Shown: in pieces, positions 32,701 to 45,660 of the stretch
Layout of the letters: every line of letters begins with the position of its first letter
How positions within the stretch are numbered: position 1 is the stretch's first letter
Source of the DNA: Camarhynchus parvulus
Taxonomy: Eukaryota > Chordata > Aves > Passeriformes > Thraupidae
Reading direction: 5' to 3'
DNA: 64,000 nucleotides
Assembly (NCBI RefSeq): GCF_901933205.1
Contig: NC_044590.1
Coordinates: 4,045,501 to 4,109,500, forward strand
The notes under the pieces: generated by a model
What the model was told of the DNA's origin: nothing
Databases searched by the model: none
What the model saw: only the letters and a program-made list of their open reading frames with translations
Made by a program: the position numbers and the translations under genes

Positions 32701-35700
32701 CAGAGCAGAGCCAGCTCTGCTGTGCTCTGCAGTTGGGCTCCACGACTGCAGCTCGCAGTGAAATCGGTCCAGTTGTCTTTGGCCAAGTCCCGCTCTTGCT
32801 CTGATTTACCCTTTCCCCTCCAATCCTTGTGGCTGCAAAAGGGACTCTGGCAAATGGAGAAAACAACTGTTAATGAGGAGAGAAAAGGTCAAACAGATGA
32901 AGTAAAAGTCATCTTGCTTCCAGCATAGAGAGCAATCAAAGCTGATCCTGCCCAAGCCAGGTGTTGGACTGAGGATGAGACCAGATTTAAGGAATTTTCA
33001 CCATAAGTTTGGAAGCTTCACTCTGTCCCTTCTCCCTCACCTGACTTCCAGTCACATTGTTTTACAGCTTTAAGGGGCTTGCATCAGGATGGGCACCCCA
33101 CATCTGGCTATCTAGGAGTTGCATTATTGTCTTTCTGCTTTATCTCTGTAGTCTAAAAATTAAAAGAAAAGCACCACCAAACAAACCCTCTGGTTTTAAT
33201 ACAAAGATGAATATATTTTTGCAAATAAAAAGTATTTTTGATTCAGAACATCAGGCAACAATTCTCTGGGTGTGATAAAGAGGTGAAGTTCATGTTGCTG
33301 GTTTCAGTGCAAAAACAAAAGTGGGCAGATCAGGAAATTTGTTTCTGAGTGGTTTTTTCTATTTTCTGAGCCCTAGTTCAGTCTCATGGACTTTGGTAGA
33401 GCTGCTGCACAGAGGGTTTATCTATTGATTTCTGAATGTATTGTGCTGTTAATCTAAAACCTCTTTCCCCAGTGGAATTTCTATTCAGAAGGCTCTAGCC
33501 AAGCTCAAGAAAGTTATTTGATTTGGGGAGTTTGAAAGAATAATAAAAGAAGGATTGATGCAGTTGGATTTTCATGAGCTCAGTCTTCTAGTAAAATAGA
33601 CAGGCTTCTTCCTCCTGTGTGTGTCTGTGGTGGTTGGCTCATTATTTAGGAGGAAAGCAGAGTATGGAGATCACTTAAGTTTTACTGCCTGAGAATTTTG
33701 CAATTACGAAACTTGTTCAGAAGAAAGTAATGAGAACAGTTTTGGCGATATAACAAAATATAAAAATTAATGGGTTAGTGCAGTTTTGTCTTTCCATAAA
33801 TTTGTGTGCTTTATTTCTTAGCAATTTGGCCTTTCATGCTAATTTTTAAACTAGTAAAAATTTAGTGCCAGTATTTGGGAAATCCATGTAATTTCCCAAT
33901 AAGACATATGTGGCAAGGGAATTGCACCATATAAACCAGGGAACTTTGTTCCTCAGATATTTCCACCATGCTTTAAGTATTAAAGATTAAATAAGCTTTT
34001 TAAAAGAGCTGAGACAGGAGAGAAGATGGTGCTTTATGGATCTTCTTGTTATTAAAGTGTTCATTTCTTTTTCTGAGAACTGAATATGGGAATAAACAGT
34101 CTTTTATTACAATAAATTCCCAAAAAGTACTTTCTGCCTTTGAGTCCACTAGTGTTGTCTGTAGTGCAGGAGTTAATGAAGCAGACAAATGAGATTAAAT
34201 TGGTAGTGAAATGAAATAAAATTGAGTGGGTTTTTTGCTTTTTGGGACTAAGGTCCTGTCCAGCTGAAAGCAGTTGCCCTTGACTTCCCAGTGCCCATGG
34301 CTGGTCCAATAACAGGTTAATTCTGTTTCGTTAGGATGTTGTCAAGTTAAGTCAAGGAGGGTGGATTTGTATCTAAAAAGAGATTCCTTGAGAGAATTCC
34401 CTGTTTCTAGAGCACTGGAGTTTATTAGACATGATTATTTTTTTCCTTGGGTTTGGAAGCACACTTGTTGCTCTTATTTATGCAAAAAATGCAGCTCTCT
34501 GGAGGTATAAGATTAACCTGAGGCATTATTTCATTGCAGACCCAGGTGGGAAGCTGGAAGTTCAGAGTATGCATGAAGAATTATCTGGATTTGAGGCAAA
34601 ATGTTGTATTAACTGTGCAGTTAGTCTTTGTCAGCAGCATTTAGAGTTTCTTCAGCCCTTGTGGTGACTAACCTAGCAGAATTTATTGGTGAATAGTTCA
34701 ATTTGCTTAAATGGGCTCATTTTCTTGAGTAGGCAGAAATTACATCTTCTTTCAGAATGTCTCAGATTTAGTTCAACTGAAAGGCCAAATCCAGATTTGA
34801 CTTGTTTTTGTTCCCAAACACCTGTTTAAGCACTGGGTGAACAGGACACCCAGGATTTGGCTGAGGGAACTGTTCAGAGCAACTTAATTTGCTGGAGCTG
34901 GGGTAGAGTTGCATTTTAAGACTGGTCTGAAAACCCAACTTTGAACCAGATAGGAAACAAGAGCTTCTTTTTTTTTTTTTTTTTTGTCCTTTTTTCTTTT
35001 TCCCCCCATGTAGAAATAAGTGCTTTAGAATATCTGAACCATCTACCAGTATCATTTCACTGCTGAGAATTGGGTAACTGTGTAAAATTATATTGACCTG
35101 AGGGGATTGAAATATAGAAGTGGCCGTGCGCTTAACTGTGCAGGAATCAAACTGTTTTACTGATAACGTTTTATTGATTCATCTTCTCTGGGTGTTACAA
35201 GTAGCCTGAAGCCTGGCAAAATGAGCTGGCAATGTTTCTGTGTTGTGGACGTTGCAGTATTGCAGCTCTTCGTAGGTATTGAAATTTTATATATGGGCTG
35301 AGAGCTCACGTAATTATTGTGATTTGTAATGACTGAGACTGCAGATGGGGCTTCCCAGAGGCTTCATTTCAAGCTAGATAACTGGTAATTTCTCTTTTCT
35401 GTTTAAGAATCTGTTGTCCCTCCTTTTTTCTGCAGCTGCTGAGGTTTTTCTCTGTGAAAAGCTGAACCGTATCTCTGACTTAATGAAGATGCGTAAAATG
35501 ATTGAAATTGCCTTAACAAGGCAGTGCTCTATACAGAGCAGCGATGAAAATGTGTCTTGCTGTTTGCAAGGGATACTTTGTCCTTTTCATAAAGAAACTG
35601 TGCCTTCCCACCATATTATAAAAATAATAACAATTAAAAAATACCCTTCTGACAAAGCTTTAAGAAAAGGAACAGCTTAAAAGACCACAATGGCAGATTG

Positions 35701-38700
35701 TGAGTGCAACCTGCATGTGTTGACTAATTAAATTCTTTTGAAAGAGCTAATTTCATGTATTTTACTTAATGAAAGCTTATTTAAGATTTTAATGATGTGG
35801 GTCTTTTCTCTTCAACAGAATGCCATATTGACTCATGACATATTTTTACACAGGCTTCATTCTGCCGTGAACAACAGTGGTTGGAAATGTGAGCACTTGA
35901 TAAAGTATCATTAAATTAGCTCCATGTAGTTGCAGATTTTTATTGCGCTACTTTTATTCGCCGCGATATGAATTGATCGTGTTGCACTTGCTGGTTTTAA
36001 AGGTGCAGCTTTGTTATTGATTGTGCTGCTTTATCTCAGGTGCTTCATCAGCCTGCTGGCAGGCTGGTTCCCTCTGCAATTTTGGGAAGTACTGTCTCTG
36101 TGCATTTTTTAAATTCTGTGCCTTTTGTCTGTGTGCATGTATTTTTTGTTGTAATAACTTAAAAGAGATCCTGTTTTGGAGCTGTACTGAGCTCTTGTGC
36201 TCAGCAGCTCTGCTCTGTCCTGGGGCTTTGGGTGCTGCTGGAGGGAGGTGAAACACTGGGTGTCCCATGTGGAAGCACTGCTGGATGGGCTGTTCCCCTG
36301 ATTTCCAGGGAATTGGTGAGATTCACCAACACAGAGGGAAAAATCAGTTCTGCTCAAACTTGATAGCCTGTGCATTTGGAGCAGGGGTTTCATCTGTTGC
36401 TGTAATTGTTGGTAATGTGATGTGTGTCACAAATACAGTCAGAAAAACAAGAGCCTACATCTTGGTTAGTCAAACCTTTCAGATATTTTTCCACATTAAA
36501 ATGAGTAGTGAATTTCTTCCACAAATCTTGGAACTCCCAGACCTATTCCAATACTAAATGTATTGGAAACGGATTGCTGTCAAGATTTGTCCATCTAATT
36601 AAATTCCCTTATTAGCACCAGAGCTGCAGACTTCCAAGGAAGACATTAGTTGAATAATCTTTCCAACTTATCTAGGTTAAAACTAGATGGCCTTTTGTAA
36701 AATGCTGAGCTAAAAGTTCAGCAACAAAATACATAAGTTCTAGTCCCCCTTTGTGTGTGATCTGTGGTAATTCAATATATTCTTTAAATATAAATTGGTA
36801 TTTCAGCTGTTGTGTGGAATATTTTCAGACTTCAATTATCACAAGCTCTCGATGCTGCGAGGACTCTGTCACCTCACGCTTCAGGCTGAGGGCAGTCCAG
36901 CAGCGATGGCTTTTATGCATTAATAAAATTTTTCATGATTAATTTTGGCATATTCTTAGCCAAATACAATAATCTTCTTGTCATAAAGTCCTAGTGATCC
37001 ACAGAGGTTGCTTGTGCTCTATACTAGTGATCGTTGTATCTTTAGAGGAGAAGGGAATATCAAAATTTTGACAGAGAACCAAAACACGTGAGGTTTAGTA
37101 AGAGCCCTGATGGATTTCCCAACAGGTGGGGGACTTGCTCTTGAAGAGAGCCACCAAGTGAAATGAAATATGCTTTGACCCTTGAGCTCTGCAAATGGGG
37201 ATTGAGTGACTGCCAGCAGATGTGCCTTAGCCCAGCAGAACCCACTGACCCTCTGGAATGTGAGGGCATCCAGGGTCCCCCTGCCCCTCCGGTGCCACGT
37301 GGGAGGGCAGGGGTGGTGCAGGTGGGAATGCCTTGTTTCCTTCCAGAAATGGAAAGGACACGTGTCTTTGTGTCAGACAAGAGACCCACACTAGCACAGG
37401 GCTGGGAATGGAGAGCTTCATAGTAACACTGAGCAAGAGATGTTTAAAAATTGCCCGAAGTTTCAGGAAACAAGATATTTGTGCTAATTAGACTATTTGC
37501 CAGTCATCTTTATTCACTATTTAAATAACAAAAAGCCCTCAAGTGAAATCAAAGCGTGGTAGAACATATTTCTTGAGTCTCCTTGATCAAAGCTTATAAA
37601 AGGAGGGGAATACTGCTCATAAGTATTTCCTCAAATTCAGATGTGAGATATATTCTCTATTGTAGTCCTCTCTATCGAGGACTTGTGTATAACCTGTGGC
37701 AAAGTGATGGATGTCTGTCAGGAATCAGACATCCTGCTCCTTTCCAGGTGTATATGTGATGAATTACTATTAGTTCTGTCAGGATGTGACAGAAATAAAT
37801 CCCTTCAAATAAAAACAAGCTTCAAACTAAATGTGAATTGTTTTGTTCTTACTTATTAACTAACACTGGTTCAATTGTGCACTTGTCTTCCTCTGTATCT
37901 ACCTCTTGATCTTTTCTTAGATTGCAAATAATCTCTGAGATGGAGATCACCATTTTTCTGACCTGAGTTTATAAAGCAAATGGCACAGTGGGATCCTGGC
38001 CATGTGTGAGGTCTCACAGCTTTTATCTTGAAGTCAATAATTAATAAAACAAACAGGAAATGCCTTTGGGTAGCTGTTCAGTCTCCTGCTCAGATGATGT
38101 TTTAGAGCAGGGCGATACAGAAATCTATTCAGGAATTTTTGATGCATTATCTTTTGGTTTTGTTTTGGGGTTTCTGTTTTACTGTTGTCTTTAAGGATGT
38201 GGGGTTTTTTTTGGGAAAGGGAAGAAGGCATCCTCTAGACCTGAATAATTGAAAAAGAAGATTCTTCAAGCTTGATCATCTATGAATGGGAGAAAGTAAA
38301 AAAAGAGGAATGGAAGCTTACACCTGTGTGGAGCCAGGTGGGAGGCAGTGGTGACACATGTGACCTTTAGAGCAGGACAGACAACCCAAGCAGGCTGGGA
38401 CCTTGCCCAGGTCAGCACTGCTGCTCCTGTAGCCAATGAAGTTCTCTGTGTCTGGTTGTGCAGTCCTGAAGGAGGACTAGAAAACACCAAGGAGAATGGA
38501 AAGAAACCTGCCAGTATCATGAAATGAGATAAGGGGAAATAGTATCTGCAGAGGCAGAGCTCACTTGCTGCCAGCCACTGATGTGTACATCTTCCTCCAT
38601 TCCCAACTTCATAATTGGCATGGGATGATTTAGCAGAAACCAGCTCATTCCTTTGTTTCTTTTCATTCTGCACTTTCTCCATAAGGGAATGAAAGGATTC

Positions 38701-41377
38701 CTCCCTGGATGTGTTATTCAGACTTGAGGCTCATTACAGAACCCAGCACAGCCTACTGAGGAGAACAAAGCACCAGCGTGATGCCCCCATCTGATCACCC
38801 ACCCAGACAGGCTTTTGTCAGCCTGGGGAATGCCATCAGCCTGAAGGATTTCCTGCCGTGGGAGTTCCTCACCTGTGATTGAGTATCTGACTCCTCCTGA
38901 ATTTGCAAGTCACAAATTGTGTGTCATTTCTGCCCAGGTGACTTTAAAGGACATTTTAAAAATTGAGTCCACTACTTCTACACCACGTTTTAAAGAAATA
39001 GGTCAAATCAGAAGAAGAGTCGTCAGAATGTGTTTATTAATCTGTAAAGAATAAAGGTTCAAATTTGGGTGCTCTAAATGGTTTTGGATTGGCCGCAACT
39101 TGATTTTTAGATCTATCTTGTGAAATTTGTCACCATTAAAAACTTATGGCTAAATGTCTTTCAAATTTATGGATTTTTAATGGATTTTCTCTTCTTTCCC
39201 TAGAAGGGAGGGAGAGAGAGATGGGTGTGCAGTTCTCCTCAGAGGCATGCCCAAAACTGGAGATGAAAATGAACAGAGGGAACCAGGAGAGTTCAGTTAA
39301 GTGTCTGCTGGGTTTCAGGAATAGTTTAATTTATGGTGATAACTTCTCTTCAGCAGTTGACTTGCTGTGACCTTAAAGAAAGCTCTTGCAGACGGAGCTT
39401 TCACTATTTCTGGGAGAAGTTTTGTACTTTGTGCATGTGTGGTTTACTGCCACAGATGGGTCCCCCTGAATTTGGAGGCCAAAGGCAGTAGCAGAAGGTT
39501 ACGAGATGGCACTGCTGCATAGTAAGTTTCTAAAAACAAACACATCAGTTTTTACCATTACCCTGTAAGGTCTGGTTCAAAAGATATTTAAAAACTGTAA
39601 AGAAAAAAAAAAAAGTAAACCACAAACACACAAGAAAAGGGAAAAAAGGATGTGTTTGCCTGCTTGCATGCAAGTACCCCTGAAAAGTTGATGGGTTCAT
39701 TTTTACTTATTTATGGGCAAATTACAGAGGTGCATCTGTTCCTTCTCCGTATACAGCCAGGCATCTCAAATTTCTAAGATACTTCTTGACATTCTTTGAA
39801 GATTTAATGCCAGGTGGAAGATCAGTTAGAATTACAGATATCTTGAACTTTGAAAATAATGCTTCTGCTGAAAACTTTTTTACTTTTGCTCCCAAATTTA
39901 ATGAGGCACAGTCTAAACATCATAGTAACTGAAGCAGCAGAAAGGGGACAAAAAAGCCAACCCGACAATTCACAAGAAAATATTTTCACATGTTTGCAGT
40001 AGAGCCAAAATATTTGTGCTGTGTTTATTTAATTCAAATGCTTAGAACTCTGTCATGTTATAAAAATAGTATTACTGGAATAAAACAGTAGCCTGCAAGT
40101 CGGGTACCTAAACAGGGAACATTCAGCTGGAATCCATTTTTTTTAATTTTTACAAGTTGCTTGTACTGGTGTCACTAAAGAGTGCAAATAATTTTGGATA
40201 AAGCTCTCTTTGCCTGCCATTAATTGTGAGAGTTAAGTATGTGCCTTTAGATAGCAAACAACCTGATTTGCATGTACAATCAGGTATCCTGTAGCCCTTC
40301 TACATCTTAATTGTGTCTGCCGAGGGGGAGTTTTGGTTTAGAGATCACACCTCTAGAAGTGGAGAACACCAGGCTGTGCCTCACTGGGATTTTGCTTGGT
40401 TTTCCCTTTTCCCCTTAAGTAATCACTCATTCAAGTAAATATATATATGTGTGTGTGTGTGTGTATATATATATATTTATACACACCCTCTTTGAAAGCA
40501 TGGCCTGAGGAATCTGACACTGGCCATCAGTTAGTGGATTTTGCTTAGTAATTGCTTCATCTATTCAATACTATTGAAAATACCCTTGAGCAGAACATAG
40601 CTGCAGGGGGAAAACACTCTAAAGCAGCAACCTAATTAATGAATCTTATTGCCACTTAGATGAGCGTTATGCAGCTGGCCTTGCTTGTCAGGATGGATCT
40701 GTTCTTGCAACATTATGTGTTTGTCCAGGAAACTGTGCAATTATTAGAGGAATGAATGCAGTGGGATTGGTGTGTTTGGGTCTGTGGAGGCAGCAGGTTC
40801 CCTTTCAGTGTGCAGTTGCACTCCTGATGGTGCAGATGTCACCAGCATCTCGTGTCTGTGTGGGACAATAAAGGAATTCTCCTGGATTTTATCTCAGTGA
40901 CCGAGATTCTTCCTTGCGCTCAGAGGAAGTGAAAACAAAGTAGTCACAGCCAGAGTCTGAAAGCAGGCAAATTATTTTCATACCGTAGAAGGGGGAGCAA
41001 AACTGAAGTAGGAAAGAATTTTCTTTTTCATTTAGTATTTTAAAAAACACAAGCTGTTGTGTGTGTCCAGAGAGCATGCAGGTTTTTGTGAATGGTAGCG
41101 TGGCATGTTTGCTTCCAGCAGAGTAATTCAAGCAATAATACCTGCTGGTGATGGTGTGTTTTCTGAAGATCTTTTGAAGGAAGTTATTTTCATAAGTAAT
41201 TCTTCATTCCTACTTTAAAAGTATTGAATGCTATGTTTGGGATCTGTATTGCTGAAATCATTGTACCAACAAAAACTGTAGCTCTGGGTGCAAGTCAGAG
41301 CTTGTGTTTCCAACTGAAGTCATAGACAATTTACTGAGTGATCAACAAATAAAAATTCTGAGGTTGCACCAGCCCAT
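29719..41377 (+). other. CDH4: CDH4 intron 2, central part
   Basis: A long AT-rich intronic stretch with no exon recognised. It includes poly-T (34968-34985) and a composite dinucleotide repeat near 40.45 kb. A repeat-free region at about 35690-35960 with TTAATTAA-type and homeobox-like AT motifs could be a conserved element. Open frames are all under 140 codons and without domains. Confidence 0.65.
40439..40476. repeat. Composite (AT)5(GT)8(AT)6 microsatellite
   Basis: Alternating AT runs flank a central GT run (40449-40464). The two AT blocks are self-complementary, and the whole tract alternates purine and pyrimidine. It is likely polymorphic. Confidence 0.9.
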
Positions 41378-41420
41378 TTTTTGATGTCCTTCCAACCTTG
41401 GTTACTCTGTGATGCTGTGA
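41378..41420 (+). mobile_element. CR1 LINE, terminal 3' scrap
   Basis: TGATGTCCTTCCAACCTTGG followed by TTACTCTGTGATGCTGTGAA matches the last 40 bp of CR1, including the octamer-like ATTCTGTG repeats at the 3' terminus. Only the tail is preserved. Confidence 0.65.
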
Positions 41421-44400
41421 AAAAGGCAAAAACTAACTTCTAAGAACATCTTGTTCTATCAAGGACTACGATAACCTGCTCTTCTTTCAGAAGATCTTTT
41501 CTGAGTGATGCCAAACATATTGCAAAGCCCAGTTCTGCAAGTCCCCACTATCACATGGGGATATGAGACCCCACTTTAAGGACTCCCATATTGCTTATAA
41601 ATCCTTTAACTTTCTGTAGTGTTTTAAAATGTAATTTTCTGCTTCTCAGTGGAGACTTGCTGAAACCTGTGATTTCTACTTGGCCTTGAGAGAGTTCTTC
41701 AGAGAAAATAATTTTCATTAGAAAATTCCTCTGATGGGCTTATGAACTTTTAATGGGAGATCATCACTGAACCTTTTTTGTGTTCTCTGAAGTGACCTTG
41801 GCACGTGGTGAGTTTTGATCCTGGAGCATCTTTCCTGGTTGACATGTGGGTGATTCATGTGGCAGCTTCTCTGCTTCAGCCTTTTCCTGCCTGAGCTGCT
41901 TGGCCTGGCACAGATCTGCCCCACTTCTGCCTTCCCTTTATAGCTGCTTCAGGCATTCCTTGTCTACATTGTGGTGTCAGCTCCTTACTATTTTTTTTTT
42001 CCATGTAGGGCAACACATGAACACACCTCAATGTGAAATTTTCTGAAGAATTTTTAATGCCTGCAAGTGGCACTTGAGTGGCTAATTCCAATAACTCCGG
42101 CAGTCAGTTGATGAAGCATTCTTTGCCTTATGATTTGAGTAATAGAAGTAGTTGCATCTGTGGTTATGTATCAGAAAAATAGCTTATCCAGCTCTTTTCA
42201 GTGCCTTTGATTCACTGGACGTGACCACAACACTGTTTAGTGCTGGTCAGTCGTTTTCAAGTCAGTGAGCATCTGGGTTGGTCATTAGCCAGCAGAGCAA
42301 TCAATTAGGGCTGCTGGGGGTGTGTTTGGAGGAGAGGATTGGAATACATGAATTCTATCGATCCATTGTCCTGGATAATCAACATCCCCACGGGCAGATC
42401 TTAAAGCTGCGTGAGGACTCCATGGAAGTTCCTTTCTGCTCTCGCACCTCTGTTCCACCGAGAGTGAATCCTCCAGCCAACAAAGATGGCAGCTCTCCGA
42501 GGTTCCAAATTCCCAACTTTGTTAAAGCAATGAGATAATTAATAAAGCATAAATTGTTAGCATTTTTCTGTGGAGCACTGCCGAGGATCCATTATTTTAT
42601 TTCGTGTATTTGTCTTAAAGTGATTATGTTACTAATTATAAGGCTCACTAGTCTGTTTAACAGGAGTCCAAATAATTATAATTTGTTTGCATTCCCACCC
42701 TGTGTATTTTCATACAAAAAGGAAAACATTTTGTTGAATGATTAATCTTGTGCATGCCTCTCTGTATGTTTAGGAAAATTAAATGTCTCATTTTTGTTCT
42801 AAAGGAGAGATTTTTGGTTTTGCTACTCTTGTTCTCAAGGTGCATTGGTAAATTCTGAAGAAACTTGAGGATGAAGCCACAGGGGGAATGTTGGGCTCTT
42901 AGGGATGGAACTTAGTATGTTCCCAATAAAGTCCATAACAAAATTCCTTTTGGTGTCAAATTCTTTTGCATAATTTATGTTTAAAAAAATGGGTTGAATT
43001 CTTATTTACAGGCAATCTTGAAGCAAATGAAATCCTTCAGCCTTGGAAGCAATTTGGCAGCCAAATTCCGTTGCTCTTACTGGAGTAATTGGAAGGACAA
43101 AATTCATAACAGGCTTTTCAATAAATGCTCAATTTAGGGCACCTTGGAATCAGCAGCAGCATCACAAAACCCTGTTTGAACTTGGAACATCCAAAGAATG
43201 TGTTATTTAATGTTAGGAAAAAATTTGTCCAGATTTTATAAAAAGCTCAGCAAATTGAGGCAAAAGTACTGAAGTCACTTTCAGAGCTGCACTTCAGAAA
43301 ATGGCTCAAATGAGAAGTCAGCGCTGTGAAGTTAACTCCTTGTTTTATGGCAAAAAATATTAAAAAACAGAGTTGTTTCTAGCAGTCTGCTCGGAAGTTT
43401 GCTGAAGTTTAGGTAGCGAAATGCTTGCTTGGAAAAAGACACAGCAGAAAAATCACAATTTCAAACTCAGATAATAGTTTCTGAAAATAGCTGGGCTGCC
43501 AGAATGTCAGAGTCAGGAATGAGAAGATTGCTGAGGGGAAATGGCAGAGTAACAAGGGGCCCGAGGAGACGCGAGGAGCTCGCGGCTTCATCTTGGTTTG
43601 AGGGAGAGAAAATTGCTTAGTGCTACTTAGAGCATCTCTCATTCAAAGATCTCAAAGCTTGCTGAACCAAACATAATCCTTTGAAGACAGGTACAGACTG
43701 ATGATCACTGTGCTTGTCCTCGTGCTGCTGATGTCCCTGCCCTGGAGCATCCTGATCTCTGGGCACGGTGGCACCATGGAGCTCAGCACGGGAGGGAAGA
43801 GGAAGATGCACTTGGGAAGAGACTGGGGTGACAGAACACACTGAAATGCCATCACTAAAGTCTGGACACCACCATGCTTCTAATGAATAAATAAATAAGT
43901 CATCAAGTGCAGGTGAAGATACTTCCTTTCTTCTGACACTTGTGTTTGTTATTCTGCCAAATGTTTCCTTTCCTTGTGAGAAAATTGGAGCAGCCAAGAT
44001 TTTTAATATTAAAAGACCTCAGTGGAACTGTTAAAATTCCATTCTGTTCAAAATTTTAATGCCAGTTGGCTGTATTATCTCTTTATAATTTTCTTCTTCA
44101 GTGCATACGTAACTGCATTAGTTGGTCATTTACCAACAGACTTGAAAGACCAATACCATTAGCTGGAAAAATAGCTAAAGTTTGGGGTTTTTTTTAATGT
44201 AGGAGAAAAATGGAAGTGCTACTTGCTTTTTGATGATGGTAGTAGTGGTAGTATTTATCTTTTTTCTTTTATTTTTCCCCACACTTCCCCCATAAAGCAT
44301 GAACTCCAATTTTATCTGCATTAGTGTGGATAAAAACAGTGCATCCTCAAGCGAGATGCATAAATATAACCCCTTTTACTATGCAAGTAATAACTGCACT

Positions 44401-45079
44401 CACAACTCTCCTAAGAGCTGCTACAATGCACAAACAGGTCCTGAGAGCACATTTGTCATGGTAATTTCGAATACAGACGTTCCCTGCAGAGTTGGCAGCC
44501 TGCAGAAGACCTGGTGTGTGCAGGTCACACTTGGGGTGGAGGGCAAGGCCATGGGGAGGGAGAGCAGCTGATGAACTCTGGTGTTGATCTGACTCCTTTC
44601 CCCGAGCCCTACGAACAAAAATGGTATTTGATCAGTGCTGATGATGCATTGTCTGGCATTTAGGAACATGAAACTGTTTATGCTGAGCTCCCTGAACCAG
44701 AAGGAGAAGGAAAGTTCCTAATGAACCTCCTGGAGAGCCGAGCCCCAAGCGTTGGGTCTAGCACTGTTTTTTTATCTGATGCCAGACAGCTCTAAATAGG
44801 TCTTAAAGCAGCTCCAACAGTTTATGCTGTTTAATAAATCTAATCTGTAAAACAGGTCACGTAAAAAAACCTAAAAACTTTTCTTCTAATTACAGTAAGA
44901 TTTTATTGAATGCACATTATACATATAGATCATAATACTTATTAAAAAAAGACTATTAAGATTTTACAGTTCAAGATTTTACAGGCATTGGGAACAGTGG
45001 AAGCCTAATGCTTTCTGAGAATCATATCTGCATTAGCAAGATAAAGGACAATTTAGGAAGATTACAAAAGCAATGATTT

Positions 45080-45660
45080 AGAGTACAACATAAAAATCTG
45101 CTGAGAACTAATTCGCAATGCCAGCTGCTGCTAAGCTTCTTAATCTTTATCTAGTTCAATTAAAATCTGAATGTTTGGGATTTCATTAACAACTGGGGAC
45201 TTGAAAATTACATGCACTTTTACACTGTATTCAACTGCTTGTGCACGTTACTGGAAGTTGCCCGAAATGTCTTCAGGTAGACTTGAGATATAATTAAAAC
45301 TTAAGTACTTAAAGGATAATGCAGAGGTAAAAGAGGATTATTTTAATTTTTCTGTCAGATCCAATTGACAAAAAAAGAATCTCTCACGAGTTGAAACGAG
45401 TTGCAAACCAGTCAGAATTTTAATGCAGGGGATATTTATGGACGATTGTGCAATCAGATGTGCAGATCAAACAGCCTCATTGGAGGGCGGAGTGAATTGG
45501 ATATTGTAATTGTGCCCTGTGCTGCTTGTGGGTTTTTTTGTGGAAAAACCACTTCACATCTATCGTTCACTTCTGTACTGATGTAACCACGCTGCTATCA
45601 ATTAATTATGCATTTCAAAGAATCTGCAAGTAGGCCTTTCTAAAATTAAACTAAGCAAAG
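45080..45660. promoter_or_regulatory. Possible conserved non-coding element in CDH4 intron 2
   Basis: A repeat-free, AT-leaning region that includes ATCAATTAATTATGCATTT (about 45598-45616), TAATTAAAAC and an imperfect inverted repeat around 45528-45552 (GTGGG-T7 against A5CCAC). The texture is typical of vertebrate developmental enhancers, and intron 2 of classical cadherin genes is known to hold such elements. Conservation is inferred from appearance only. Confidence 0.3.

Noticed and set aside
35414..35680. 88-codon frame after a TTTTTTCTGCAG acceptor-like site in intron 2, considered as an alternative CDH4 exon
   Set aside because: The product is not recognisable, does not resemble cadherin sequence and lacks a convincing donor in frame.
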